Shown here piece by piece: positions 34,743-47,290 of a stretch of DNA of 64,000 nt (position 1 is the stretch's first letter; every line of letters starts with the position of its first letter). The position numbers and the translations under genes are program-made. Below the pieces are notes generated by a model. The model was not told the origin of the DNA and did not search any database. It saw nothing but the letters and a program-made list of their open reading frames with translations. The DNA comes from Beverwykella pulmonaria (Eukaryota > Ascomycota > Dothideomycetes > Pleosporales > Melanommataceae). The stretch is taken from positions 727,359 through 791,358 of the forward strand of contig BCHH01000010.1 in NCBI GenBank assembly GCA_001599595.1. The letters run 5' to 3'.

Positions 34743-37375
34743 CATGATGTTAAGTTAAAGGAATGCTCGTTTAGATTTGACCTGCACATAATCATGAGCA
34801 TAGGCGAGATTATCTTCAATTGAAGAAGATGACTATCATGTTCTTCTGTTTGTCTTTGAATATTCAGTTCTTCTCAACCGTTGTACCAAAGTTCACATGA
34901 ACTTAGCAGCCTGAAATCTTTGCAATATGTAAACTTCCTCACAATCAAGCGATATGACGCGCAAAGTTAAAGAATCTTCGACTCTGCCAAACTACACTCC
35001 TTGATCACCTCCGATTTGGTTGTAATCGATCCGTGGAGGGGCGTGGAGCAAAGGGTTATTCTGCAATGGTTTTTAAAGCCTATAAAGTTATTTGATACGT
35101 GCCAGTTGGGTTCGGCGTTTTGTTAAGGCGCGTGGATATCAACTTCGAGTCTTTTTGAGGTTCTGAACAAGAAATACTAGCAATGTTCAGTATTTGTTTC
35201 CGGACACAGAGGTTTTGCTGATCGAGCATCGTACAAGCATCGAATGAGTGTGCTGCTGGTGAAGAGAAAGGGTTAGAGGATTCCTCAAGATTGAGTGATT
35301 CCAGGCATATGCACTGGCCAGAGACTCAGGGACTGAAGTCCACCGACCAAAAATAGACGTGTGGAGACTTTGGGCGTCTTGAAAATAAACCAAAAGCAAT
35401 CAACCAACAGCCTGAGGGAAAAGCGTCGGATTTAGTTGGGAATTTAGAGAGCAGACGAAAATTTGACCTAAACACTTGTGATGAAGTTAGGACCCCGGGC
35501 AAAATAATGTCGAAAATGAGAGGAAACTAAGAGTGGACAGTATGAATAACATGCGATGATCTACATAATTTTACTTTATCTCTTTTTATGTCACACAAAA
35601 AGTCACAGATAGCGTTGTCTTCGAATCCAAGAACCAATACATAATTTTCAAACACAGAACTTTGATGCCCAAAGCAGCGCAACCATTAGGTAGCAATTAG
35701 GAATTTTTGGTCCAAAGATCCAACACAGCTCCATTGCCACCATACATCATAATTTAGTCTTGCAGTCAGCGCTATGTAAAGAATAAGTAACACATGAGCA
35801 AGAAAAAGGAGGTAAATCACTCAAAGCGCCATTCGATCATACAACAGAGAGCACAAGTGCTAGCTTAGAGTTTGAAGAAAAAACACAAGGTCATTATCGA
35901 AGTGCAAAGAAGGCAATCGTCTCGTCCCACTCCACCACCACACCGGCTCCCCTCCTTCCATGCCCATCTCCCTCAAAATTCCAACTCACTCTATCTACTT
36001 TGAAAGCTTCAAAAAATTCCTAATTTGGATAGAACTTCTTCCCCCTTCTCGCAGGCACGGATTGGTTTGAATAGCATTTTATGCGAGAGTCAGGGAAAGA
36101 GCCCACATAGATGTTATCTATTGCCACTCTAAAGGAAGTGTATTTACATAGAGAGATGTGAAGAGAAGAGGTAGAAGACTAGGAGAAGGGTGGTTAATAT
36201 AGAAGACAGGATTTGTAGAGGGTAGCTTCGCAAAAGTTGTCACAGGCCTTGAGAGTATCGTACGGAGCCATGATCACGAGGAGGATATGATGCTAACCCC
36301 ACTCCCTTGATACCATATCCATCCACATCCACACAGATCCTCAATACTCTCATGCCCAGTTTAGCTCTGAGCTTTTAAAAATGGACCTAACTCCTCAGTC
36401 TCACAGCCATTTGACAAATGCACATGCATTTAAAACCAAAGGCGGAACTAAAGTTCACATTGTTTCGCTCATAGAGGATCTTAGAGACAGACCCGGTGGA
36501 TGTACTATGGAGTGGGAAAGAATGAGAAGAGAAGAGTAAGGAGATGGGGGGTTGTACACCAATAGAAGGCTGGTAATAAGGAGATAGCGATTCCGATATC
36601 GCCGGTGTATATTTGAACCATTGAGAAAACCAAATGCGGAATCATCATCATGAATCTAAGCACATGCTCATCTAACACCGTCACTTTCACCATTTTTAAG
36701 GTCAGAGTCAGAAAAAAGAGTCCGCATAGTTCCAGCCTCTTTTCACTTTGACAGTGGAGAAGCATTGTCGTGATGCAGAGAAGTGCAAGGAAAAGAGATT
36801 GATATCCATATAACATGGAAGTAGTCGAGCGCTATGGACATCTCCGATTCCGATTCCGATCCCCATCCAGATCTGGGTCCAGACATAACTTTTTGCTCAC
36901 GCAGACTGGAGCCAAAGATCAGACGACATAGTCAGAAACGATGATATCTTCAAGTCTTTGGATTAATATCACAATACTTCCCCCCAGTGCCATTTGAGGA
37001 ATTCATCGTGTGTTTTAGTGGGTAAACTAGGAGCCCACAATTGTAGTTTGCATCAAGGTTTTTGACCAGAGTAGAAAACAAAGTTTTTCGTCCGGATAGA
37101 GGATGTTAGATAGCACCGACACAATTTCTAGTATTCGAGTTTGGAATCCGCATGAATGTTACCATGAGCTCTTTTAATAGGACGATGTGTGAAGAGAGGA
37201 GACGGAGATCTCGTGGCTTGGTCATGAGAAGCACGAGCAAACAGACAGGAATTTTTTCCAGTTGAGGGCGTTTTAGTTAGCATGGCTGATGCTCGTGGGC
37301 AATAAGGGTGTCATTGTGGGAAGATTTTATTCCCCAAGCGAGACTCTACATGTCCCATCGGCAGTTCTCTTTTGA

Positions 37376-37419
37376 TGAGGTGCAGGTGAGGTGCAGGTGA
37401 GGTGCAGGTGAGGTGCAGA
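37376..37419. repeat. Tandem repeat, 11-bp unit x 4
   Basis: Four head-to-tail copies of tgaggtgcagg at 37376-37386, 37387-37397, 37398-37408 and 37409-37419. The first three are identical; the last ends in a instead of g. It lies in the gene desert. Confidence 0.95.
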
Positions 37420-40400
37420 GAGTAGACAACTGAAAGAGAAAAGTTCAAGGCATATATATTTTCCAGAAGGGTGAAAGACGAAAAATTGCCGAGAGAGGGA
37501 AAGAGAGCTGTCACGTGAGTGAAAGAAAGATATGGCGGAAGGTAAACGGAAAGGGAGAAGTCTGGGCGGACGAAACACACCCGAATGACAAATCGAGATA
37601 AGGAACTTCAAACCTCTACATAGCAAGCTATCTGATGCTATAACTCACTGCCACACAAACCCTTCACTCTTCTCCCAGTCAAGAATCCTTGCGGAGGGCG
37701 CCACCAACAGCCAAGCCAATTCTACTTTTCGCGTCCCAACCCGACCCGGTCCTTGGGAACCCGACCGACCAGAAGCCCGACCGGTCGGAACTGACGAGTG
37801 ACCCACACTGCATTGTGTGCGGCACGGTCCGGCACAGCCTCGTTGGCTTACGTTTGCCGTGTTTGGAGAGGAGTTGGGCTGACATGAAATGTTGGAAATA
37901 CAGAGAACCTGTCTGAGCTTTCAAAGGAGATGAGGTCAGAGGGTTGAGTATGTGAGAAACAAAGGATTAGGGCTGGGGGTTGAGTTAATTACAAATATTT
38001 TAATGACTAGTGGAAGGATGGAAGAGTAACGAGATTCTTGATACGAAAAGGTCAAACTGAATACAATGTCTAGGGTATGGACTTCTTGTCGGAAAAACCA
38101 GAAGGAACTCGCAAATAGACCAGATAAGGCTTGCGAGAGAAGAGACGAGAAGATAAATGTCAGAACTGGAGAAGTACCATGGAAATGGATGATAACGGTA
38201 TTTCAGCCTTACCATGTCCTTCAACATACCACCCCAACCGACAGCTAAACTGTCAAGTAGTTGACTAATGTCAGTGTGGCGGAGACATACTTCCAAGTTT
38301 TTCTTTTCTAAGCTGAAAAACTCATTTCCCAAAGAGCACACCAAACCTCTATTCGGACTTTGGTCCTGCTTTTCTAAGCTCACTATAGGTCTCGGAAAGG
38401 CCGAATACCGGTTTAAGATAACATTCTGTCTCAGCGAATGAAGGCATTACTTCATCGATAGGATGCCTGGGTCTCATGCCCGAGAGGCACGGCAGAAAAG
38501 AAGACGTGAAGGAGCGAACGAACAACGCATATACGCAGCGCTGGAATGGCGCTTACAGAATGGATAGAAATGGTGGCTGCCACGCTACAGGCCGAAGCGA
38601 TGGTGTCGCAAGTCTAGATCTTGCCGGGGTATTACAGGCATGCTCTTGCTCTCGCAGGTGCGACGCGTCTCGCCTGGTTCTGGAATATCGATTGAAACAG
38701 AGGGTTGCGAGCCGTTGCCTGCGTCCTGTGTGAAGCTATCGCTAGTGTCGAGCACAGAATTTAAAGGCTGGTCAGAAGATCCGCTCATCTGTAAATAGAA
38801 CAATGCAGATACTGCAGGTGCGGAGACATGTTCATGGCTTTGAATACGAAGATCCGAACCCGCCATCGTTTTCATCCTCCTCATGCACACCTCATCCTCT
38901 CTCCCAACTGGCCCAACGAACTGGTTCTGAAGCACAGCAGCCAACCAACCCAGACACAAAGGGCAACCGTGGTGACATTTGAGGTGGCGCAGAGCTGCCC
39001 CTTACCCTTGCATCCTCGTCTCGAATAAGACGGACAGTGTTGCATTTACATTTGGTGCTGCAGCTGTGTGGAGTTTAGGTTCGTGATGGGCGAGGGAAAG
39101 TAGTGTGTGGTATGCATTTCACCATGCGCGAATCACGACTTTCGTAATCGAAATATTGGCGGTGTGGGTTCCGAGGCTCCGAACACGTTCGCGACATGGC
39201 AGCTAGCCCCTTTACAGAGATGGCGCCAGGGTGGCTTCTACAACCCCCCGACTCAACACCCACCTCTCTGCGGCATCTTCCGCATCCAGAGTCTCGAACC
39301 TCGCCACAGCAGCATCGCAGTGGACCTGAGTGCGTGCTACATACATCATGGGTGTCAATACGAGGCTGGCACGCGACTGTTGTTGACTACACAACCTGCA
39401 CCTGCGCACCCGCGTGCGTGGAGACGACGCTCGTCTCCCATGCCAAGGATCAGCGCGCAACATGTTTATTGGCGCGACATGGCAAGCTGGCGTCGTTCAG
39501 CTTGCAACCTCATATGGACGACGACATGGCGCGAGTGAGTGTGGCATGAACGACTCGGCAGCTGGGAGAAGGAAATAAAAAGAGAGTGCTAGGCGAGGCG
39601 AGTGGGCCGCTACGTAATTATCATCCTGCGGACAATCACATCGATAGAGAATCTAGCCGCCTTCCTTCACTTGGATATAGTCTTTATATATCCATCTTTC
39701 AGGACCTATCCGAACTCCGAATCCCCTTCCACATTCAGCCGATACGCGATCTGCTCGGCGATCATATAGGCCCGGTTCGTCGCCACTGCAACCCATCACA
39801 TCTCGTCACGGTGCAGGAACGTGTGGGCGTGTTGCATCAATGTGCGTGATCTGATTCTCCTGCACCTATGTTCAACTCGTCACTTCGGCGATCGTGTCCC
39901 CATCCCACGGCTTCGGGTTCCCTTGCTTTTTCGTGTCTACCTCCAAAAGCCACCTGCACGCCCATTCCCGTGCACCTGATGCCCCTCGGGAGCCTCGGAT
40001 GATTTAACACCCTAGTCTAGGGAAATGGAATGACATCGGGGAAGAGATGGTGGCGCTTTAATGTAGGCACGACAAGATGGATGGGGAAGTGGCAGATATG
40101 AGGCTGCACGCAAGGGTTCTGTCGATCGCGGGAGCGTAATGTGAGGCGAGCTCCCTTGTCGCACAAGCAACCAACCACCTTGGAACCCACCACGCCCAGC
40201 ACAACAAAACTATATCCTCCCTTGAGTTTAACAGAACAGAGTTGGAAACTTGGAATGAATCGTTCTTTACTACTTGGCTCGTCTTACATACTCTACTGTA
40301 TACACTGGCAGGCCAATTGCTGCCCGACCACACGGCCCACTGCCAACTGCCAACTGGCAGTCGCCCAACCTCTTTCCCCCCCCATTTCCCGACTCTTGAG

Positions 40401-40973
40401 AGTCCCAAACGTTCTTGACAGCTGCAGCTCAGTGTCCCTTAGGCTCAGAGAGGGCGAAACGCTCACTGTGATGTCATGTTCTTTCATCGGCGCCCAACAC
40501 TTTCTCGCCCTTGCTTGCTTTGCTGCTACGCCAGCCCGCTCACCGGAAAGCTCGTCTCCCTCCTTCAGTGCTGCCCAAATTCCTATCCCTCCTCTCCATC
40601 AGCATTTATCATTACAGTCCGACTCCAAATCTTGAGATCGACAGACCAATGCCCGCATTGGTCCCTCAGATCTTGGTATTATCCTCGCTTCTCACCGCGC
40701 AAAAGCAATATGACAAACAGACAAAAAAAAAATCCCACGAAATGCCCAAAACCCAGAAAAATGCCATCATGATCCGTACTCTTGCCCAAAAGAACGCGCC
40801 AACCCAACCATCCCTGCCCTATCCAGAACCAACTTTTGCTTTCCACCTCATCAGCCCAGGTGCACCACCCCGAACACCTTATGCCAAGGCATTACGATTT
40901 CTCCTGCCCATCCATCTAATGCACAGGATCCGAAGAGAGAAAATGCGACCGGGTGGCGTGAAAAAGAAAAAAA

Positions 40974-40989
40974 AGAGAGAGAGAGAGAG
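40974..40989. repeat. (GA)n microsatellite following an A-rich run
   Basis: About eight GA units follow an A-rich tract. It is a simple sequence repeat and probably length-polymorphic. Confidence 0.85.
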
Positions 40990-41415
40990 CGTGCCATCAT
41001 ACAGTTCAGATTCGAGCCGCTCCGGGGGCAACCACACACTGGAATGGAGGCGCCCCGCTGATGCAAATAGAGTCAACCCAAGGAAATATAGTATGCAGTG
41101 TAACATCCCGGATTCGTTCCCGATGCAGCGGCTGACGCCCCTCGATGCCTATGAGGAAAGTTTGAAAAACAAAAGTGAAAACTGGCCGATCCCACGTCCA
41201 ATGCTGCCTGCTCAATATGTGTACAAGAAGAGGAACGCACAAAGCTGCCATAAAAACGCCTTCGTTATTTGAGGTGTGGGAGGATCTAGGTGGGGGTATC
41301 GACGCGTTCAAAGTCGGATTTGGACAAGGCCCTGCGGCTGAGGTTAAGAACGGCGTTAAGGGAGCGCCACCATCTGAAGCTACCCAAGGTATTATCGCAT
41401 CAGCCCGGGCTGGTA

Positions 41416-42748
41416 TCATCGCCTTCGTGATGACGAAGCGGAAGGTCGCTGCGCGGATGAAGACCCAACGCCTGCCGATTCCAGAAGATCCATACACGTT
41501 GTGAGCACTGCAAAAGTTAGATAATAGGATCTTCACGGGGAAGGGTAAAAACTGACTTGCAATGATTTCTTCTTCCCAAACACCCATCTGGTAGTCGACA
41601 AGGCCGTGCTTTTCCATGGCATCGCAATTCTTAACAAGCTGTGTGCCCATCTTTTCTAGAAAGTCGTGGTCGATGAGGGTCTGAGGCGGCGGTGGTCGCT
41701 GTCCCGCACTGATCATCTCCTGCGTCATGTCCTTCTGCCTTTGGAGCGTAGTGAGCCAGCAGTGATTGAATTCTTCCCACAGCGTAAGCCGCTGCTGGTA
41801 GTGATTCTCGTCGTCGCGAACTAGGCCTATAGTCAATTCAGCTGCTCGTCCCAAAAGCGCACGGCAAACAAACTCACCAAGCGTCTCGGCCCAATGCAGC
41901 AGCCAGTCCGACAGCCTGAATAACTGCGCCGCGGCCTCCCCGAGGCGGCCGTCCCGCGTGTGCTCAAACGTCTTCTTGAGTTCCGTCTGGTAATTGTTGT
42001 AAAAGTCGTCGTATTCGTTTCCGGTGCTGCTGTGCTGCTGTTGCGGTTGTTCACTATAACTGCTCTGGGGGTATCCCCCTTGGGTTGTCGCCTGGTGCGG
42101 GTCCGTCATGCCAGCGGCGGAGTAGGCTGGCGCAAGCGATTCTCGTCCGACCGCAGCTTGCTGTGCTGTATATCCTAGGGGCGGATACTGGGAAGGGACG
42201 TTCTGGGTTGCCAGTGCAGACGTAGGCGCGCTCGTCGGCCCACTCTCGCTAGGCACGCCGTAGTATTGGGGTTGTGCGACTCCGAAGCCGGTGCTCAAGG
42301 CCTCTATAGCCGAGTCCCGGTTCTGCTGATACTGTTGCACGGGCTCATATGGTGACGTCTGAGCGGCTGGAGCCTGCGCGCTGGGGACCGAGTACATGAT
42401 GTTCTGACCGTATGGCGAGTACTGCTGCGGTGCGCGCTGCTGTTGCTGCTGCTGTTGCTGCTGCTGTGGTGCAGCCTCGGACACGTAGTCTGCGGCGCCG
42501 TACGAAACTCCCGGGGGCTGAATAGAGGAGCCAACGAACTGTGAACCTTCGCTGTAAGCGTACCCATAGCTCTGCGTATTGGCGCGGGTTCCAGAGGGGG
42601 CAGAGGTGGGTGGTTGCGCTGTCAAGGGCGCCTGCCTGAAGCGGTCGGATGCGCTTACCACGGGATATGAGGATTGCGGTTGGAGAAGCGTGCCTTGCTG
42701 GCTCGCGTAACCTGAGGGATTCTGCCGCTGCCGACGGTCATTGTCCAT
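41416..42748 (-). CDS. Q-rich conserved fungal protein with ordered C-terminal helical domain
   Basis: Three exons, 41878-42748, 41557-41826 and 41416-41507, with introns of 51 and 49 nt, giving 410 aa from MDNDRRQRQNPSG. An open frame runs on upstream to 43102, but that sequence is unlike the body and I treat it as leader. Residues 1-230 are disordered: Gln/Pro/Ser/Tyr-rich with a run of about ten Gln encoded by mixed CAG/CAA codons. From about 235 the protein is ordered and acidic: YDDFYNNYQTELKKTFEHTR, LFRLSDWLLHWAETLGLVRD, LWEEFNHCWLTTLQRQKDM, DFLEKMGTQLVKNCDAMEKH, GLVDYQMGVWEEEII. The second splice joins EEEIIA|MLTTCMDLLESAG and shifts to a frame that ends soon after in SSRRR. I recall this C-terminal domain as conserved in filamentous ascomycetes but know no assigned function. 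The layout suggests a nuclear or RNA-associated scaffold. Confidence 0.78.
42437..42466 (-). repeat. CAG/CAA trinucleotide tract encoding polyglutamine
   Basis: Read on the minus strand it is ten consecutive Gln codons, CAG interrupted by two CAA, inside the disordered half of the Q-rich protein. The interruptions would limit slippage. Confidence 0.9.
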
Positions 42749-45700
42749 CCCACTCGACCGGCCCTTGGACTGCACGTTGAGGGGCGGATCGAGAGCCCGG
42801 TACGCCAACGGCGAGACAGGTGGAGTCGCGTAATTTGCCAGCTTGGAGGCTTGCGGAACGGCCCTGGGGAGAGGCGCGCAGGAGGGGTGGTGGATGGCGG
42901 ACGAGAAGAGGAACGATGGCGGAGCGGTGAGAAAGCAGTGCAGCGACTGGAGAGGCCAGAGTCCAGAGGGATCAAGATGCGAATGAGAAGGCGGGCGGAG
43001 GGTGGTGAGGGAGAGGCAATTGATATGTGTGGATGGAAATGCTCGCAGCCTTTGACAAGTGGATACCAAACACAGACCTGGCGCATCACACTGTACAGCC
43101 AATGGAGCCCGACGCTGCAGAAAAAAGCAGCTGGCGCGGAAGCCTCACTGACGCGCGTGGACCCCGCAAGGATATCCTCGGCTGGCTGCGACGAGGATGT
43201 TTCTAGGAACGATGCTGGCCAAACCCGGAATGCGGCCTCCCGATGCGGAAATGCTGGAGAAACCGAGGGGTGCTGGAGGGCGTGTTATACACGTCGCCAG
43301 TGCTTGACAGGGCTCGTTCCGGGAAAAGCAAGCGTGGAGAGCCCTGGGAGAGATGGTGGTGCTGGTGAAGGACGAGGGTCGGGAGCGGCGTGTGGTGTTG
43401 TAGGGCAGTCCTTGCAATGCTGCGATGCCCAAACAAGTCGGGAGAGGATCGTCTGAGACAGCTCAACGCCTGCGTTTCGGCAACTTGGAGCGAGGCAGCT
43501 TGACAGCCCTAGATGTGCTGGCGTTGCTCACGGATGCGGTCCTCTCTCAATCTCTTGGGCGCACAGGACGATGGGGAGCAGGTGCAGAAGGTGAGGTAAA
43601 GCTTTCGGTCCGAGTCAAGACAGAAGTGCGACAGTCGACGTCTATTTGTAGCTTGGTAAGCCCGCACAGCGACACTGGGCCCACGGCGAGCAGAGAAACC
43701 CTAGGCAAGCCTTCAATAAAGAATGAGAAGAGACGAGAGAGCAGAGCCCCATTGGGCGGCGGGCGGCGTGTGGGTGCGGACAGACGGGCGGCGTCACAGG
43801 CGACGACAGGCGGGCTAGAGGGCAGCTAGAGCAGGTCGAGGCTGCTACCGAGGGAGGCGTTTTCGGAGAGAAGGGCTACGGGAACTGGGAGTAGGGCTGG
43901 AGTGGGGGGAGGATGAGTGGGTATGCAGGCTGAGCTGGATGGGGGGCCACTTGGAGCGTGGAGAGTGGAGAGTGGTGTTGTATGTGGTGGAGACGTGGGA
44001 GTAGCAGTAGCAGTGAGCAGTGAAGGGAGGGCGGAAACCTCAGCAGCCACATTGGTGGACTGGCTGAGCATGTAATCGATCAGTGCGAGGAGGGAGGGAG
44101 AGCAAAAGGAAGTCGCGGAACGCCACGGCGGCGGATAGACTGTAATACTAGCAAAAGGGCCGGGCTTGGGGCGATGAGGAGGAGATGAGATGAGGTGTAC
44201 CTGAGCAGCGCCCGCAGCCACAGACAGGCGGACGAACGAACGACGAGCATTCGCTCATCGACTTACCCTATAGCCTCCGAGATCCGATATGCTCTGGCGG
44301 GGCGCGACTAGCAGACGCAGGCCGTGTTCGCCAATCCGCCATGGTTACAGATCGCCTTCGATCTGCAGCGGGCGGCAGCCTCTGGAGCTGCAGGGCAAAG
44401 GGCACGTCCAAGGCATAGCATACCTACGCATACGGCGTCTGCTACGTGTGAGTGCGTGTGCAGGATGCTGGCACGGCAGAGATGTCAGCGCCGGCAGCAC
44501 CGTCAGACGGAGGAGGGCAAAAGAGGCAGCGCAGTCGCCCGCTCGCACTCCTTCGTCTGGACTCTTCATGCGGAGAGATGAGGGCGACCGCCGGGAGCGA
44601 CGAGACGAGAGGCGCAAAGGAGACAGACCGGGAATGGCTCCGCTGTGGCCACATTTGACGCCATATGGCCATGCTAAGGCTGCCAAGCCCCGCCGCCACA
44701 GCTCTCTTTCTGCGGCCGGCGGCGAGCCACCAAACATGCGCAGAGAAGGGCCGCAGAGGGACGGAGGCGCCCTGGGAGAGAGAACCCACGGCGCTGGCCC
44801 GGCAGCGTCGCAGACGTGTTTCATGCACGACGAGGGCGTTGGTTCGTTTCTGTGGCGGCCTAGAGCGTGGTGTCCTTCAAATCATCAGACATGTGCGAAG
44901 CATCCAAACCTCAACAGCGGCATTTCTGCAATTCGAGCCTGTGCGGTACGGGAACTGCACTCAGGGGCCAATTTCGGCATCGAATCGACGTCGCATCTCT
45001 CAGCTGCGGGAGGCCGCAGGGATGGTCGCGCGTGGGCCGATCCTCTCCACTCCACAGCCTCACTCGCCGATCTCAAAGACAGGGCGGCGAGGCTACCTCT
45101 CTAGTGGTTCAGAGGCCTCTGCGATGCGTTTGCGGTGGCGAGGAAACAGACAGAGCTGTGTTTTCGGTTTATATCTCCGCTGTCCACACGTGCCACTAGT
45201 CAACAGTGGAGGTTCTCCGGCGCGTCTGACTGGCATGGCGGGGGCATCTCTGCTGTGAGGTCATTCTTCCGATGCACAACATGGGTAGCTCCCTCCTTCT
45301 CGCATTCGCACCTCGCACTATCCTCAAAATTCACCTAGCGGATGTCACAGGCATGCAAAAATCTCCAAGAACACGAAGCCTTCGCGCACGCACGCCACAC
45401 CATTCCCATGTGGTGGTGGTGATGCGGTATTAATATCTATCCGCCCGTTGTCACAGCCGTGAATGTCGCACTCACGTGGCAGCCGTCTCCGACCGGGGTC
45501 TCCTGAGCATGCACCCTTCTCGAAGCACGACGGACAGCCTCTAGAAAAAGCGCACAGGGCATTTCTAAATCAGCTTCCGGCACACGACTCATCGACGTCG
45601 TCAACTGCAACCGCGAAATGAAACGAGCGGCGCGTAAGGTGGGCTACAGGGCGCGTCATCAGATCTAACGGCAATCGTAGGGCGGTGCTAGTTCCCTCGC

Positions 45701-47290
45701 GCGACGCGAGAGATTGCAGGGCCGTGTCGACCACTTCTTCGAGAAGGTTTCATTTCGTTCCAGAACGTGCTGCGCTGCGCGATGAAATTACAGCGCCGTT
45801 TGCTGACTCCGACTCATCTAACGGGCATCGGAGAGACCGCGCCATCACAAGCAGGTCTCTCCCAACAATTCCTTGCCAATCTCTTCTTTACTGTTCAATT
45901 TGAGTTTGCGCCAGTAGCGCAACCAGGGCGTTGTTCTGCTTCCGGCGCGTTGCAACATTCGAGCATGTCCCTGGGTTTAGCCGTTGAGGCTGTTTGCCGC
46001 TCAAGTGCCGGCGTCGACGACATGCTCGCCGTCAACTCGCTTCGTCGTGCGTCAAGAAGCGACAGGGCGAGTACGTTGATTGGTGTACAGTCTTACAATT
46101 TGAGGGGAAATTCTCCAATTGGTGAGCGATTCATGGGTTGTGATGCTTGCGGTAGGGAAACGACCGCGTGCCAAGATATGTTATATTCTATCCGCCTGCG
46201 TCTACACCTACAGATACTCCTGGGTAAGTACTTTCAACACACTCGACCAGCTGCTTCTCATTTACGGTGCATTTCGTGGTGCGTCCAAAAGGGGCAGCAC
46301 GTCCAGTGACACGTCGCGATCTATCGACACAAGGATTGCGATCCTACGATCTCCATCTCAAACCCAAGTCCAACATCCACCACCAACTTCCACCATGGAA
46401 GAATAAACTTCTCGGCCAGCCCGAATACCAAGCCATCATTGAGGACTTTCCGCCAACAAAACAAAGCATCAGACTCTCGCTTTCTCTCCCTCCAAAAACA
46501 CAACTGCAAGCGCGTGTCGCGAAACACACGTCAGCAGGACCCGGTCTGCAGCAGAACGGCAGAGCAATCCCCCGCTAACCAATAGCAATGTAGTCTCGAG
46601 GGAACGCATAAAGGGCCGGGCAGAACAGGGTTCGGAGCAACGAGGTGCCGTGAGTGGCTGTCGAGTAAGGCAGCGAACCATTCGGTCGGGCTCGGGATGC
46701 ATGCCGAAGCTCAAACCCTTCATACGGCGCAGACCGAGGCATGAATCAGACATCAGAACACGCCCACAGACGTTGGGCAGCAATAACTTCCGAGTTCTCA
46801 CCTGCTTGAATTGGATGCCCCGACGACCACTATAGGTGAACTGTAAATTCTGGTTTGGGATAAAGTAAGGTTTGTGAAACATCCCATCTTCCGGGTTTGA
46901 GGGTTTGGAGTTGTAGGGACAAAGTGTTTCAATGCAAAAGCTCCAGCACGCAGTGTTCGGTCTCAACCAAACCTCGATATAAGATGTAGCGTACCTTTCG
47001 GTACCTGAAGCAAAACAACAGACATCTTCCTCTGGACACGGAGTATGCACCTAGTCTCCTAAAGAGATGTTCGGAAGGCAGATCCACCATTTGTCAGGTT
47101 GCTGTGCCACAACGGCTTCGACGGCTCGACGTAGGATCAAACAGAATGGCGACACGAGCACGGGAGGTACATGTCACATCTAGATTCTGCCTATTTTCTG
47201 ATTGAATGGTGGACTAGCATAAGGTATATTCGTCGGCGCTAGATGCAAACGTGGCCGAGGATATAGAAGGTAATATAAAGTGAGGTAGCC
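42749..47290. other. Intergenic, GC-richer, chance ORFs on both strands
   Basis: 4.5 kb in which composition, not coding, explains the many open frames. Overlapping frames of 100-270 codons occur on both strands (43826-44221 -, 44289-45104 +, 44665-45258 +, 45767-46309 +), all Arg/Pro/Ser/Ala-rich and without domains. The part next to 42749 will be the leader of the Q-rich gene. A possible spliced leader is hinted at by gtaagt near 44270 (-), but no coding exon can be attached. Confidence 0.45.

Larger units (their letters stand above)
34743..41415. other. 6.7-kb gene desert
   Basis: The longest gene-free interval in the window. The first part (35400-37300) is AT-rich with only short frames. 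The 37376-37419 tandem repeat and a (GA)n run at 40974-40989 are annotated separately. Frames at 38585-38959 (-), 39107-39549 (+) and 40511-41272 (+) are open for 100-250 codons but show no domain, biased codons or splice extension, and they overlap one another on opposite strands. I see no gene here. Confidence 0.45.

Noticed and set aside
38585..38959. 124-codon minus-strand frame
   Set aside because: No domain, overlaps frames on the other strand, and no splice extension.
40511..41272. 253-codon plus-strand frame in the desert
   Set aside because: Contains long Lys and simple-sequence runs from the A-rich and GA tracts. Not protein-like.
41006..41415. C-terminal continuation of the same long frame past the second intron
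   Set aside because: The 49-nt intron at 41508-41556 has good splice sites, and splicing shifts to the frame giving MLTTCMDLLESAG, which ends at 41416. The read-through tail is an artefact.
42749..43102. N-terminal extension of the Q-rich protein in a continuous frame
   Set aside because: The sequence upstream of MDNDRRQRQ is unlike the protein body and lies in a C/T-rich leader-like stretch. The Met at 42748 is the better start.
43826..44221. 131-codon minus-strand frame with a cyclin-like feel (SLLALIDYMLSQSTNVAAEV)
   Set aside because: Only one short segment looks protein-like. The rest is Pro/Ser/Thr filler and no neighbouring exon continues a cyclin fold.
44289..45104. 271-codon frame
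   Set aside because: Arg-rich composition with a comparable frame on the opposite strand. This is the expected product of GC-rich non-coding DNA.
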